Shown piece after piece: positions 25,239 to 34,892 of a stretch of 64,000 nt of DNA. Under the pieces are notes generated by a model, which was not told the origin of the DNA, did not search any database, and saw only the letters and a program-made list of their open reading frames with translations. The translations under genes and the position numbers were made by a program. The first letter of the stretch is position 1. The number at the start of each line of letters is the position of its first letter. This DNA is from Arcicella rigui. Lineage in GTDB: Bacteria > Bacteroidota > Bacteroidia > Cytophagales > Spirosomataceae. The stretch lies in the NCBI RefSeq assembly GCF_034929435.1, contig NZ_JAYFUM010000006.1:245144-309143 (forward strand), in the 5' to 3' direction.

Positions 25239-26033
25239 ATGGAACAGGAATTTAATTTCAATAATGAATTATCAGGGAAAATTGCTTTGGTAACAGGCGG
25301 AACAAAAGGTGCTGGAAAAGCCATTGCCGAGCGACTTTTGAAAGCAGGAGCAAACGTTATCATTACTGCAAGAAATGCCCCCGAGGAAGCAAACGAAAAA
25401 CTACATTTTATCGCTGCGGATTTAAGTAAACCAGCAGGAACAGCAAAAGTAGTGGCAGAAATTTTAGCAAAATTTGGCAGATTAGATATTCTGGTAAACA
25501 ACTTAGGCGGCTCTGAAACACAAGGCGGTGGCTTTGCCGTTTTGACTGACGAAGATTGGGAACAAACCATTCAAACCAATTTGTTAGCACCCGTTCGTTT
25601 AGATAGGGCTTTTCTACCTCAAATGATTACTCAAAAAAGTGGGGTTATCATCCACATCGGCTCTATTCAAGCGAAGTTGCCTTTGTATGACTCTACCTTG
25701 CCTTATGCGGCGGCAAAAGCTGGCTTAATCAATTACAGTAAAAGTTTATCAAACGAAGTAGCACCAAAAGGGGTTCGAGTCCTAACGGTTTCGCCAGGTT
25801 GGATAAATACTTCTGCTTCAAAAGCAATGATGGAACGCATTGCCGAAAGTTCAAATATTAGCATAGAACAAGCTACGCAAAGCGTAATGGACGCTTTAGG
25901 CGGCATTCCATTCGGCAGACCTGCACAACCCGAAGAAGTAGCTGAATTAATTGGCTTTTTAGTTTCGCCAAGAGCCAATTATCTAACGGGAACAGAATTT
26001 GTTATTGACGGCGGAACAATTCCAACAATTTAA
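25239..26033 (+). CDS. Short-chain dehydrogenase/reductase (SDR)
   Basis: A 264-aa classical SDR: TGGTKGAG nucleotide-binding motif (19-26), NNLGG (87-91), catalytic Ser142, Tyr156 and Lys160 in YAAAK. It uses NAD(P)H to reduce or oxidise a carbonyl or alcohol; the substrate is unknown. It is divergent from the HxlR gene and likely under its control, with a SnoaL-like gene 19 bp downstream. Confidence 0.93.
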   Translation: MEQEFNFNNELSGKIALVTGGTKGAGKAIAERLLKAGANVIITARNAPEEANEKLHFIAADLSKPAGTAKVVAEILAKFGRLDILVNNLGGSETQGGGFAVLTDEDWEQTIQTNLLAPVRLDRAFLPQMITQKSGVIIHIGSIQAKLPLYDSTLPYAAAKAGLINYSKSLSNEVAPKGVRVLTVSPGWINTSASKAMMERIAESSNISIEQATQSVMDALGGIPFGRPAQPEEVAELIGFLVSPRANYLTGTEFVIDGGTIPTI

Positions 26034-26052
26034 TCATCTAAAAATCAAGCAA

Positions 26053-26370
26053 ATGAACTTACCAAATGTAATTGCAGCATTAACAAATGCACAAAATAAT
26101 TTCGACAGTGTGGCTTATGCCAATTGTTTTTCGGAAACTGCTATCGTTTTTGACGAAGGAAAAAATCATAATGGAAAAACGGAAATTCAGCAATGGATTA
26201 AAAAGGCAAATGAAGAGTACCAAGCCCTTATGAAACCCTTGGAATATTCTGAAACTGAAGAAATCTTGAGAGCCGAAGTTTCGGGTAACTTTCCAGGTAG
26301 CCCCATTGTATTAGCCTATCATTTTAAATTAAAAGACGGACTGATTGAGTCGTTGAAAATTACGGGCTAA
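26053..26370 (+). CDS. NTF2/SnoaL-like small protein
   Basis: From the ATG at 26053 the protein is 105 aa; an in-frame start at 25999 would overlap the SDR gene. The pattern NLPNVIAALTNAQNNFDSVAYANCFSE and HNGKTEIQQWI is that of SnoaL-like NTF2-fold proteins, often found beside SDRs. It probably binds or isomerises a small molecule in the same pathway. Confidence 0.75.
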   Translation: MNLPNVIAALTNAQNNFDSVAYANCFSETAIVFDEGKNHNGKTEIQQWIKKANEEYQALMKPLEYSETEEILRAEVSGNFPGSPIVLAYHFKLKDGLIESLKITG

Positions 26371-26390
26371 TAGTAAAATGAATCTTTCAC

Positions 26391-26423
26391 AAGTAAGGTT
26401 TCGTTTGAAATGAAACCTTACTT
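26391..26423 (+). terminator. Hairpin after SDR operon
   Basis: Perfect 12-bp arms AAGTAAGGTTTC and GAAACCTTACTT with a 9-nt loop lie 20 bp after the stop codon. Confidence 0.65.
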
Positions 26424-26616
26424 GAACTTCTTAATGCTGGTCGTTGCTTAAACGAATCTTCTTTCGACCAAAATTCAGAATTACCCTCAAATTAGTATCT
26501 CTTCGCTAATCAAAATCTTAATTTAGTCCTTCCCAAAGATTCCTCTCTCCTGCGGAGTATTTTTTGCATAATTTGTGCTTCATATCTGATTCTCTTTCTC
26601 AAATCTCTTCTTAACA

Positions 26617-28773
26617 ATGAAAATTAAAGTACTTACATTCCTGTCGTTGATGGTATTTTCCATGAAAACGATTGCCCAAAATACCGCAACTGTTTCAGAC
26701 TGGCTGATTGATGCCAAAGCTTATAAAGCTAATATTCTGGTAAATTCTTCCGAAATTATTTTAGACAATGGACTACTCCGCAGAAGCTTTTTTATCGGTG
26801 AAAATCTCGCTTGTTATGATTTCTATAATCCAACCAACCAACAACAGCTAATTCGTTCGATTAAGCCAGAGGCAAACATCGTCATCAGTGGCAAAAAGTA
26901 TTTTATCGGTGGACTAAAAGGACAAACTGAAAATGCCTATCTGAAAACAGATTGGCTAAAAGGATTAAAAAAAGGAGTCACTGATTTTGTCTATCAATCA
27001 GCAGAAGTAAAGCCTTTAGAACCATTTATTCATTGGAAGTCAAGCACTTGGTCAGCTAATCCTCAACAAGCCAAAGGCAAAAGGTTGATTCTCAATTTTG
27101 TACCGCAGACTGATGATTTAAAGGGCATAAAAGTACAGGTGAATTATGAACTTTACGATAACATTCCGCTGGTAGTAAAATGGATAGAAGTTATAAATAA
27201 TACTGCCAATACGATTGTGATTGATAGAGTAATCAATGAAATTTTGGGCTTGGTAGAAGAAGAAAGTGCCGTAGTAGGTTCGCCTAACCAAATGAAAAAA
27301 CAGCACGGAATTTATATCGAAACCAATTATGCCGTCAATAATGCCATGCGTTATGAAATCAGTGACCAAACTTCGCATTGGCTTACCGACTCAACTTATA
27401 CATCACAAGTAAATTACAATTATGAAACGCCTTGTTTATTTGAGGCTTATCCCGATAAAGTTGCCAATATCAAAATTATGGTGGGTAGCAGTTTTAAGTC
27501 TGTGCGTACTCATGAGCTACTAATGGATTCTTACGACCGCCAACGCAGGGGTTTGATGATTCGTAAAATGTACAGAACGGTCGCTCCGTGGACTACACAA
27601 AATCCTATTTTCATGCACTTGGTAAGTAAAACCGATGATGAAGTAATCAATTGTATCAACCAATGTGCTGAAACGGGTTATGAAGCATTGATTTTAAGTT
27701 TTGGGAGTCACCTAAATATGGAAGATATTAGCGAAAGTAATATAGAGAGATGGAAAAAATTGGCAGACTATGCACATCGCAAAGGCATACTTTTGGGTGG
27801 TTACTCATTGTTTAGTAGCAGACGTATCGACGATGCCAATGATGTCGTTGACCCTGTTACGGGTAAAACGGGTCATGCTTTTTTTGGGAACGCCCCTTGT
27901 TTTGGAAGTGAGTGGGGTTTGAAATATCGTGATAAAATAAAACTCTTTTTCGAGCAAACACATTTTGATATTTGGGAAAATGATGGCCCATATCCGGGTG
28001 ATGTTTGTGCCTCTACCACACATCCCGGACATGAAGGTTTGGCAGATTCGCAGTGGAAACAAATGAATATTCAAAAAGAACTTTATCATTGGCTCAACGA
28101 ACGAGGTGTCTATATCAACGCACCCGACTGGTACTTTTTAGATGGTACTCATAAAATTGCCTTAGGCTATCGTGAAGTAAATTTTTCTCTGAGTAGGGCT
28201 CAGCAACGCATTTTAAATCGTCAGAATATTCATGATGGAACGATTGAAAAAACAAGTTCTATGAGCTGGGGATTTGTTCCACTTACTAAGTATCAGGGCG
28301 GAGACAAAAGTGCCATTTTAGAGCCACTCAACGAACATCTATCTGATTATGAGCAATTAATGATGATTTACTACGGAGCGGGCGTACAAGCGTGCTATCG
28401 TGGACCACGACTTTATGATACCGACGCAACAAAAAAAGTAGTACAAAAATGTATCAGTTGGTATAAAAAATACAGGGATATTTTGAATGCCGACATGATT
28501 CAACTGAGAAGAGCCGATGGCAGAGATTGGGACGGACTGCTACACGTAGCTCCCAATTCACCACAAAAAGGACTGGCAATGCTTTATAATCCCACTAACA
28601 AAACCATAGAACGCAATATTACCTTGCCCCTTTATTATACAGGACTCACCAAACAAGCAAAAGTTCGAGAGCAAGAAGGCAAAGCGAAGACTTATCAATT
28701 AAATAGAAATTATGAGATACAAATAAAAGTAAAAATCCCGGCAGAAAGTTATACTTGGTTGGTAGTGGAGTAA
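26617..28773 (+). CDS. Exported glycoside-hydrolase-like protein (alpha-galactosidase-like)
   Basis: A 718-aa protein with signal peptide (1-20), an N-terminal beta-sandwich, a TIM-barrel-like centre (FGSHLNMEDIS..., GGYSLFSSRRIDD) and a C-terminal beta domain. HFDIWENDGPYPGD looks like a strand carrying a catalytic Asp as in clan GH-D enzymes, which suggests an alpha-galactosidase-like fold. I cannot assign a CAZy family with certainty. It is flanked by hypotheticals rather than by a SusCD pair. Confidence 0.55.
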   Translation: MKIKVLTFLSLMVFSMKTIAQNTATVSDWLIDAKAYKANILVNSSEIILDNGLLRRSFFIGENLACYDFYNPTNQQQLIRSIKPEANIVISGKKYFIGGLKGQTENAYLKTDWLKGLKKGVTDFVYQSAEVKPLEPFIHWKSSTWSANPQQAKGKRLILNFVPQTDDLKGIKVQVNYELYDNIPLVVKWIEVINNTANTIVIDRVINEILGLVEEESAVVGSPNQMKKQHGIYIETNYAVNNAMRYEISDQTSHWLTDSTYTSQVNYNYETPCLFEAYPDKVANIKIMVGSSFKSVRTHELLMDSYDRQRRGLMIRKMYRTVAPWTTQNPIFMHLVSKTDDEVINCINQCAETGYEALILSFGSHLNMEDISESNIERWKKLADYAHRKGILLGGYSLFSSRRIDDANDVVDPVTGKTGHAFFGNAPCFGSEWGLKYRDKIKLFFEQTHFDIWENDGPYPGDVCASTTHPGHEGLADSQWKQMNIQKELYHWLNERGVYINAPDWYFLDGTHKIALGYREVNFSLSRAQQRILNRQNIHDGTIEKTSSMSWGFVPLTKYQGGDKSAILEPLNEHLSDYEQLMMIYYGAGVQACYRGPRLYDTDATKKVVQKCISWYKKYRDILNADMIQLRRADGRDWDGLLHVAPNSPQKGLAMLYNPTNKTIERNITLPLYYTGLTKQAKVREQEGKAKTYQLNRNYEIQIKVKIPAESYTWLVVE

Positions 28774-28955
28774 AATACTCTTAGATAAATTTTATTGGTA
28801 AAAAGCTGTTGATGTTTTTTTTGTTTTTGATTTAATGTGATAGTTTAGAGTTATAAAAGATTTGCTTGGCTGAAAAGTATGAGCAAAATAAGGTAAAAAA
28901 CATCGGTAAATTTTATATTTTTTGATTTTTTGCAGAAAATCAAAGCCCATTTGAG

Positions 28956-29315
28956 ATGAAAAATACTATTAGAAAAGCCTCAATTATTTCGTATTTGTTA
29001 ATCATTCTCAAAGGACAAATGATTGGAGTACCTTTTATATTTTGGCTAATTCTTGCAAGCTTAGACTTTGGAAAAATCGACCAATTGTTTGCAATATTAG
29101 GAATTGTGGGAATTATATTAAACTTTACAAAGTGGCAAAACAACGTACTTACTACAATTATAAGTTGCCTGTTTATGTTATCGCCAATAGCAAGCAGGTT
29201 AATTCAAGTACCTTTAGGAAAGTTCAACTATTTAGCATTTCAAATTCCTTTGATAATATTTATCATAACATATTTCACATTCATATTAATAAACATAAAA
29301 CAAAAAAATGATTGA
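28956..29315 (+). CDS. Hypothetical membrane protein (119 aa)
   Basis: Four predicted membrane helices and a short basic tail; no family recognised. It lies in a run of small AT-rich genes of unknown function. Confidence 0.5.
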   Translation: MKNTIRKASIISYLLIILKGQMIGVPFIFWLILASLDFGKIDQLFAILGIVGIILNFTKWQNNVLTTIISCLFMLSPIASRLIQVPLGKFNYLAFQIPLIIFIITYFTFILINIKQKND

Positions 29316-29402
29316 ATATAAAAGCAACGTGAGATTTTTCAATTTAAACGGATACATTAGCAACAACTTATTCCTTCATAAAGAACTATAAAAGAGAGAC
29401 AA

Positions 29403-29681
29403 ATGGGATATAAAAAAGTTTTTTTAGAATGCAAATTGACATTTAACCGAGACATTGATTTTGGTTCAGACCTAACTTATCCTTGTCCCGAATGTCAAAA
29501 ACCAATGATACTTCTACCACATCGGTTTAGACCACCAAAGAAATCAGACGACAAAGGGTGGCAATTAGTAAAATTCCTCCTTGAAAATGGTTTTCATTTT
29601 CAACATATTTATAAAATGGATTCGAGCGAGTTAAGTAAAAAAACAACAAATAATTATGTTTCATATCCAAAGAATTTATGA
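29403..29681 (+). CDS. Small protein with CPEC zinc-ribbon half
   Basis: A 92-aa protein. YPCPECQKPM gives a CxxC knuckle but there is no second CxxC, so metal binding would need a partner or His residues further on (LLPHRF, FHFQH). The following bases suggest the frame may once have continued. Not recognised; plausible but not certain gene. Confidence 0.45.
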   Translation: MGYKKVFLECKLTFNRDIDFGSDLTYPCPECQKPMILLPHRFRPPKKSDDKGWQLVKFLLENGFHFQHIYKMDSSELSKKTTNNYVSYPKNL

Positions 29682-29734
29682 GAAGCAAAAGAATTCATAT
29701 TAACCTACAAGGACTACGCTAAAAAAGAATAAAC

Positions 29735-30014
29735 GGGAAATTGCTTTTCGATTTGTTTAAAACCTTGATTTCTCAACTTCGTAACTTAGAATTAAATTTA
29801 AAAAAACGCTATGGACAGTATTGCAGAATATATCAAAGAAGAAAGAGACGTTCTATTTTTAAGAGGTCTTGATAAAGGACAGGAAAAAGAACAAGAAAAG
29901 TTTGTTAGAAATCTTCTGACAGAAAGCGACTTTACTATTGATAAAATTGCAAAGATTGCAGGAGTTACAACAGACTTTGTTAATTCTATCAAAAAGCAAC
30001 TTTCTGATATATAG
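29735..30014 (+). pseudogene. C-terminal remnant of Rpn/PD-(D/E)XK transposase-like protein
   Basis: The ORF 29811-30014 (67 aa) reads like the C-terminus of Rpn-family recombination-promoting nucleases: FLRGLDKGQEKEQEKF, then DFTIDKIAKIAGVTTDFVNSIKK. Just upstream in another frame lies KLLFDLFKTLISQLRNLELNLKK, which fits the preceding segment, so a frameshift separates the two. The catalytic nuclease domain is absent. This is most likely a decayed mobile-type gene. Confidence 0.5.
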
Positions 30015-30053
30015 ATACTTTTCTATCAAACAACAACTGAAGCCGCCGATACT

Positions 30054-30086
30054 CTGCTGTTGTTGTTTTTTCTCCAACAACAGCAG
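30054..30086. terminator. Hairpin CTGCTGTTGTTG/CAACAACAGCAG
   Basis: Perfect 12-bp arms at 30054-30065 and 30075-30086 with a T-rich 9-nt loop. It separates the remnant gene from the convergent GH127 gene. Confidence 0.55.
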
Positions 30087-30156
30087 AAGTAATTCACCAA
30101 TAATCAAACACAATAACTTCTTTTTAAAATAAAACGTGAAATTGAAATAATAATCT

Positions 30157-32523
30157 CTACTTCAACAATCTCACAAAATAAATTGCTCCAGTACTTTCCC
30201 CATTTTTAGCAACAATTTTAAGACTTAGTGTCTTCTGATTTTTCAGTGTTGCATCTAATGGATAGTCGATTTCGATAGCTTTTTTATCTCTACTTTCTGC
30301 TAATTTTTCGGTCTTTACTAATTGATTATTGATTAAAATGTCAAAACTTCTTGTTCGTTTTTCTGCTCCAAAACTTATTCTTAAAGTATTGGCTTTTAAT
30401 TCATTATTTCGCAAATCATAGCTTATCCAATCTGTTGTACTTCTCCAAAATGCCCCAAGTTCTCCGCCAACATTCGATTGATTTCCTTGAAAATGATGAT
30501 CGGCTTCGGGTTGTTGTTCGCCCAAAGCAATTTGGTCAACTGTTTGTTGTTCTAAAGCCAATTTTACTTGTTCTTTCTCCTTCATTTCTTGTATTTTACT
30601 CGCCAGTTTCTCCTGATTCATCACTGGAAAATATAGCATATAACGAGCATCGTGCAATTGGTAAAAAGGTATCAAAGTAAGTGATTGATACTTGGCTGGA
30701 TAAAGGGCATCGCCCATCGAGAAGGCTAATGGCTGGTTTTTAATCGGCTGAATTTTTGATAAAAATTCATTGGAATTACTTACCAAAATTGGAGCTTCAT
30801 CTAAAGGATATAATTTCCCAGAGGCTTCGTGTCCCATTCTACTATTATCAGCAAAAAGTCCTTTTAAGTCGGTTGTGTCGGTTTTGGCTGCCAGCACAAT
30901 TGGGCCATGCACAAACGAAACCCAAGGCGAGCCGTCAGGGAGTGTTTCGGCTGTGGTTTCCATCGGGAAATTAAGCGATACTTTATCGCCCGATTTCCAA
31001 GTTCTGTTAATCGCAATGAATGAACTTGGTTTTTCATTTACCGTAAAAGTTTTACCGTTTACTTTTACTTGAAAAACCTTTTCTTTTACCCATTTCGGAT
31101 AGCGAACATAAAGCGTAAAAGTTTGTGGTTGAGTCAGTTTTAAGGTAATTTCTGAGTTTGAAGCATTCGGAAATTGTGTGTTTTGCGTCAATGTCAAGCC
31201 TTTTTCCTTCCAATTCAACGTAGAAGCCATAAATAGATTTACGTACAAATCTTTGTCGGTATGTGCATAAATCATTTCGCCGTACTTCCCATGATTTTCA
31301 ATTCCCGAACCTACGCAACACCAAAAACCTTCTTGTGGCTGAGAATAGACCCGATAATGACGTGGACGAATGGGCGTAAAATAGACAAATCCGCCTTTTG
31401 TCGGGTGTTGTGAAGACAAAATATGGTTGAAAAGTGTACGTTCAAAAAAGTCGATATAATTGGCTTTGGGTTCAGACAAAAACAATGATTTCGTCAGTTT
31501 CAACATATTGTAGGAGTTGCAAGTTTCTGGGCCTTGGTTCGATTCCAACATTGGTGTAAAATCATTGATGGGGTTAAAATGTTCTCTAAAACTATTTCCC
31601 CCAAACGAAACGCTACGTTTGGTACTTACGTTTTCCCAGAAAAAATTAGCAGCATTTGCCCAATCATAATTCTGTGTCAAATCTGCAATTTTCTGAAAAC
31701 CAATTACTTTTGGAATTTGCGTATTGGCGTGTAAACCTGTGAGAGCATCTTTTTGAGCTAACAGTGGGTCAAGTATGGCACGATGTGATATTTTTTGAGC
31801 AATAGCCAAGTACTTTTTTTCATGTGTAATTTCATAAAGATTAGCAAAGGCTTCGTTCATACCGCCGTGTTCGGTTCGTAGCATTTTTTGGATTTGTTCA
31901 TCATTCAAATTTTGAATGGTCACAGCAAACCAATCGGCTAATTTTACCAAAACACTCAAAGCTTGCTTGTTTCCTGCCACCAAATAAGCGTCTTCTAAAC
32001 CCGCAAATAATTTATGAATGTTGTACAAAGGCACCCAAGTATTGTTCAAGCCAAAGCCACTTCCATCCAAATCTCCTTTGGCGATTCTACTCCAAAATAC
32101 TTTTCCTTGCGGAATCCCACCGACGTAACCATCGCCATTTTTTTGCTGACATTTTGCCAATTCCGACACCATATAATCCAGTCTTTTTTTCACTTCAACA
32201 TTATCCGTTGAAGCATACATCAATGCCAATGCCGATAAATAATGTCCGCCGATGTGTCCGTCTAAACCAGAATTTTCCCAGTTTCCGTAGCGTTCAGCTT
32301 TCAATGGCAAACCAGCATCAATCAAGTACGGAGCTAATAATCGGTCAGGATTCAAGGCAAGAATGTACTTTAAATCAACCTGTTGGGCATTCAGAAATGG
32401 CCCAGCTTTTAAACGAACCGCTTGAAGTGGAAAACTTTGCAATTTTGTACTTGCTACCTGCGTAAAGCTTTTGACAAATGTGCCAAAAAGCAATATTAGT
32501 GAAAGTGTTGTTCTTAAAAACAT
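30157..32523 (-). CDS. GH127 (DUF1680) beta-L-arabinofuranosidase-like enzyme
   Basis: A 788-aa exported protein (signal peptide about 1-21) with the GH127 (alpha/alpha)6 barrel: NWENSGLDGHIGGHYLSAL near 80-98, Glu333-x-Cys335 in GPETCNSYNM, and the pair Cys402-Cys403 in EGFWCCVGSGIENHG. In the characterised HypBA1 enzyme the equivalent Glu and three Cys bind zinc, and one of the Cys pair is the nucleophile, so the active site is complete here. A C-terminal beta domain follows. Likely removes terminal arabinofuranose from plant glycans. A TATATTTG box lies upstream (32596-32603 on minus). Confidence 0.9.
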   Translation of the reverse strand: MFLRTTLSLILLFGTFVKSFTQVASTKLQSFPLQAVRLKAGPFLNAQQVDLKYILALNPDRLLAPYLIDAGLPLKAERYGNWENSGLDGHIGGHYLSALALMYASTDNVEVKKRLDYMVSELAKCQQKNGDGYVGGIPQGKVFWSRIAKGDLDGSGFGLNNTWVPLYNIHKLFAGLEDAYLVAGNKQALSVLVKLADWFAVTIQNLNDEQIQKMLRTEHGGMNEAFANLYEITHEKKYLAIAQKISHRAILDPLLAQKDALTGLHANTQIPKVIGFQKIADLTQNYDWANAANFFWENVSTKRSVSFGGNSFREHFNPINDFTPMLESNQGPETCNSYNMLKLTKSLFLSEPKANYIDFFERTLFNHILSSQHPTKGGFVYFTPIRPRHYRVYSQPQEGFWCCVGSGIENHGKYGEMIYAHTDKDLYVNLFMASTLNWKEKGLTLTQNTQFPNASNSEITLKLTQPQTFTLYVRYPKWVKEKVFQVKVNGKTFTVNEKPSSFIAINRTWKSGDKVSLNFPMETTAETLPDGSPWVSFVHGPIVLAAKTDTTDLKGLFADNSRMGHEASGKLYPLDEAPILVSNSNEFLSKIQPIKNQPLAFSMGDALYPAKYQSLTLIPFYQLHDARYMLYFPVMNQEKLASKIQEMKEKEQVKLALEQQTVDQIALGEQQPEADHHFQGNQSNVGGELGAFWRSTTDWISYDLRNNELKANTLRISFGAEKRTRSFDILINNQLVKTEKLAESRDKKAIEIDYPLDATLKNQKTLSLKIVAKNGESTGAIYFVRLLK

Positions 32524-32595
32524 GGATTGTTGTGCTTTGTATAGCGTTTTCTAAATAGTTAAATAAGTTATTTTCTAAAATGTGTTATTTTGACA

Positions 32596-32603
32596 CAAAT
32601 ATA
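32596..32603 (-). promoter_or_regulatory. TAnnTTTG -7 box upstream of GH127 gene
   Basis: The minus strand reads TATATTTG, an exact match to the Bacteroidota -7 consensus, 73 bp before the ATG. A TTTG box at -33 is not evident. A TGTG/CACA dyad overlaps it. Confidence 0.45.
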
Positions 32604-32790
32604 GAATTTAGCATAACACTATCCTAACAGAACAAATAAAAAAGAGAAAAGTACAATTAGAAAGAAATAACTCTTGTTACGAAGGGTAAAGATTGGTATT
32701 TCAAGAAAAAGAATTTTAGATACATTTTCTTGAATCATATTGTAGATTGTAATAGAAAATTGATAAATTTGAATCTTGTTTTTTAGCAAT

Positions 32791-32820
32791 AAAAAAGGCT
32801 TGAACTTTTCAGTCCAAGCC
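32791..32820 (-). terminator. Intrinsic terminator of the structured RNA
   Basis: On the minus strand GGCTTGGAC-TGAAAA-GTTCAAGCC is followed by six T. It lies directly after the 80-nt hairpin element and well upstream of the GH127 start. Confidence 0.75.
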
Positions 32821-32905
32821 CCATTTTAAGCGACAGCCCGTCAAAACGAAAGATAAGTCAACCACCGACGAACTCCGAATTGACAAAGCTGTCGCTTAAA
32901 ATTTA
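32791..32905 (-). ncRNA. Candidate structured small RNA with own promoter and terminator
   Basis: On the minus strand, a promoter-operator (site C) leads directly into an element closed by 15-bp perfect arms: ATTTTAAGCGACAGC (5', at 32902-32888) and its complement (32837-32823). Inside are GTCAA/TTGAC (a short stem) and further complementary words such as CGTC and GACG that could form a pseudoknot. An intrinsic terminator ends the transcript. The unit is about 110 nt, has no ORF, and lies between the cysteine desulfurase and GH127 genes. It does not match a known RNA class that I can name. A riboswitch-like leader of the GH127 gene, with terminator, is an alternative. Confidence 0.6.
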
Positions 32906-32911
32906 GATTTT

Positions 32912-32935
32912 TAATCTATTTATTCGATAGACAAA
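32912..32935 (-). promoter_or_regulatory. Promoter-operator site C (TTTG-N-CTAT-N7-ATAG)
   Basis: On the minus strand TTTG (32935-32932) is followed after one base by CTATCGAATAAATAG (32930-32916). TAAAAATC takes the -7 position after 18 nt. Sequence from TTTG through the dyad differs from site B at 35112 by one base. Confidence 0.6.
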
Positions 32936-32989
32936 GTTACTTATTTTCATTTATTCAAGCAAGAAAAAACAACAAATAATATCATTTTT

Positions 32990-34180
32990 TTAAGCATATA
33001 CCAACGATTGAAGTTTTGTGTTTTCTGTTTTTTTAGCAAATAAATCTTGCTCGTAAATCTCAACAGTGGCTTTCAAAATAGCGTCAATTTCTTGAGGAGT
33101 AGTGTATTTACTAAAGGAAAAACGCACACTATCTTTATCTAAATTTCTATCTAAAACTTTCAGTACGTGCGAGCCAACATTTGTCAAATTTGAACAAGCA
33201 CTTCCGCCCGAAACAGCAATACCAAGTGCATCTAAGCGATTTACCAATACTCCACCTTTGTGCAATCTCGGAAAAGCTACGTTCAAGATATTACTGATAC
33301 TGTTTTGTGAGGATTCACTTTCGCCATTAAACGAAATCTCATCTTGAAACAATGCTTTTAAATTACTCACCATTTTAGATTTCAAAAAAGCAATATAGTT
33401 TTGATGTTCTTTCAAATCTCTGTAAGCGATTTCTAAAGCTTTTGCCATTCCTACAATCCCAGCAACATTTTCTGTACCCCCACGAGTACCCTTTTCCTGA
33501 GCTCCTCCATAAATATGGGGTTTTATCTTTTTGTACTTGTTGATATAAATAAAACCTACGCCTTTTGGCCCATGAAATTTATGTGATGAACCTACCAAAT
33601 AATCTACTTTAAGTTGCTGTAAATCAAATTGATACTTTCCGATTGTTTGTGTAGTATCGCTATGGAAAATGGCATCGTACTTTTTACAAATTTCACCAAT
33701 TCTTTCGATGTCGTTCAAATTTCCAATTTCATTATTGGCGTGCATCAAACTCACTAAAGTTTGTGGATTTATCGATAAGCGTTTTTCCAATTGCTCATAA
33801 TTGATATTTCCTTTGGCATCCAATTTTACAAAATTTACTTCTACTTCATTGGGCTGATTAAATTGTCCTAATGTCTGCAAAACAGCTTTATGCTCTATCC
33901 TACTCGTTACCACCTGACGCAATTCGTAAGTTTTAATTGCTCCAGTCAAAGCCAAGTTATTGGCTTCTGTTGCTCCTGAAGTGAAGAAAATATCACTTGC
34001 AGAGGCGTTCAACAAATTTGCAATCGTTTTTCGAGATACCTCTACGGCTTCACGGGCTTTTCTACCAACTTGATGGCTTGAAGAAGGATTTCCAAAGTGG
34101 TTTGTCAAGTATGGAATCATCGCATCCAATACTTCAAGGTCTAAGGCTGTTGTTGCGGCATTATCACAATAAATCTCCAT
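32990..34180 (-). CDS. Cysteine desulfurase (NifS/IscS-like)
   Basis: A 396-aa PLP enzyme: YCDNAATTALD start, GAIEANN-like GATEANN at 69-75, HANNEIGNL at 147-155, PLP lysine Lys201 in SSHKFHGPKG, and persulfide-forming Cys329 in SGGSACS. It converts cysteine to alanine and sulfane sulfur for Fe-S or other thio-cofactors. It lacks an adjacent iscU or scaffold, so it may serve cysteine breakdown or sulfur supply rather than the main Fe-S pathway. It lies downstream of the S-box riboswitch and the DsbD-alpha-like gene. Confidence 0.93.
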   Translation of the reverse strand: MEIYCDNAATTALDLEVLDAMIPYLTNHFGNPSSSHQVGRKAREAVEVSRKTIANLLNASASDIFFTSGATEANNLALTGAIKTYELRQVVTSRIEHKAVLQTLGQFNQPNEVEVNFVKLDAKGNINYEQLEKRLSINPQTLVSLMHANNEIGNLNDIERIGEICKKYDAIFHSDTTQTIGKYQFDLQQLKVDYLVGSSHKFHGPKGVGFIYINKYKKIKPHIYGGAQEKGTRGGTENVAGIVGMAKALEIAYRDLKEHQNYIAFLKSKMVSNLKALFQDEISFNGESESSQNSISNILNVAFPRLHKGGVLVNRLDALGIAVSGGSACSNLTNVGSHVLKVLDRNLDKDSVRFSFSKYTTPQEIDAILKATVEIYEQDLFAKKTENTKLQSLVYA

Positions 34181-34359
34181 TGTATTTAAGTTTTTAGGTT
34201 ATTAATGAATGTATTTTCTAAAGTCAAATAGGTTATTGAGGTCTTCCTTCCACTGTAATCACTAAAAGCATTTAACTTTTAATCATTCTTTTTTTCAAGT
34301 GAGAAATCACTAAAATGAAATGTCTTTTATCAGGAATTATTTCTGTTGAATCAGATTGG

Positions 34360-34815
34360 CTAAAACTGAAACTTCTGTTCAAAGGGAATACAAATGCCTT
34401 TTTTATCATGGCAAACTTGCCCTTTTATCGCCCCAAAAATATCTAAGGTATGTTCTACAATTCTGACCTTGGTTCTGAATTCGGCTTTTTTAGCAAAATA
34501 CGATACTTCAAATCCCCAGTTTTTATCTATTTTTTTCAATGGTGCTATCGGTGTAATTTTTCCTTCCACTTCAAAAGAACCATTTTCGGCAAACCAAAAA
34601 GTTGTTGGTTGTGGACCAATATCAGCTTTAAAATCAGATGAATAGAGTGTCCATCCATTCTCAATATTGGCTGTAAAAACCAGTTCTACTTCATCGCCGA
34701 CCTTAAATTTAGGGTCAGCAAAATTGAATTTCCAATTAGTAATTTGCTCAATTTGCTGTGCTTTTACGCAAGTAAATGTAAAAAGTAGCAAAACGACTAA
34801 ACTTATACGTTTCAT
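34360..34815 (-). CDS. DsbD alpha-domain-like exported protein
   Basis: A 151-aa protein with signal peptide (1-19) and a beta-sandwich like the N-terminal domain of DsbD (WTLYSSDF, GFEVSYFAKKAEF). The C-terminal Cys135-x6-Cys142 followed by Pro matches the redox-active pair of DsbD-alpha. The transmembrane and thioredoxin parts of DsbD are missing, so it must receive electrons from a partner, for example the exported thioredoxin at 7228. It is the first gene after the S-box riboswitch. Confidence 0.8.
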   Translation of the reverse strand: MKRISLVVLLLFTFTCVKAQQIEQITNWKFNFADPKFKVGDEVELVFTANIENGWTLYSSDFKADIGPQPTTFWFAENGSFEVEGKITPIAPLKKIDKNWGFEVSYFAKKAEFRTKVRIVEHTLDIFGAIKGQVCHDKKGICIPFEQKFQF

Positions 34816-34892
34816 AAAATTTTCAATTTAAAAATTATAGCTTGTGTTGTTAATACTTGTGTGGGTTGGCACTTAGCAAACCAAAATTTATT

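Noticed and set aside
30051..30090. Second CCCC-coding run that looks like another cysteine leader
   Set aside because: The TGC TGT TGT TGT string is one arm of the hairpin CTGCTGTTGTTG/CAACAACAGCAG and has no suitable short ORF start before it; it lies between convergent genes, not in a leader.
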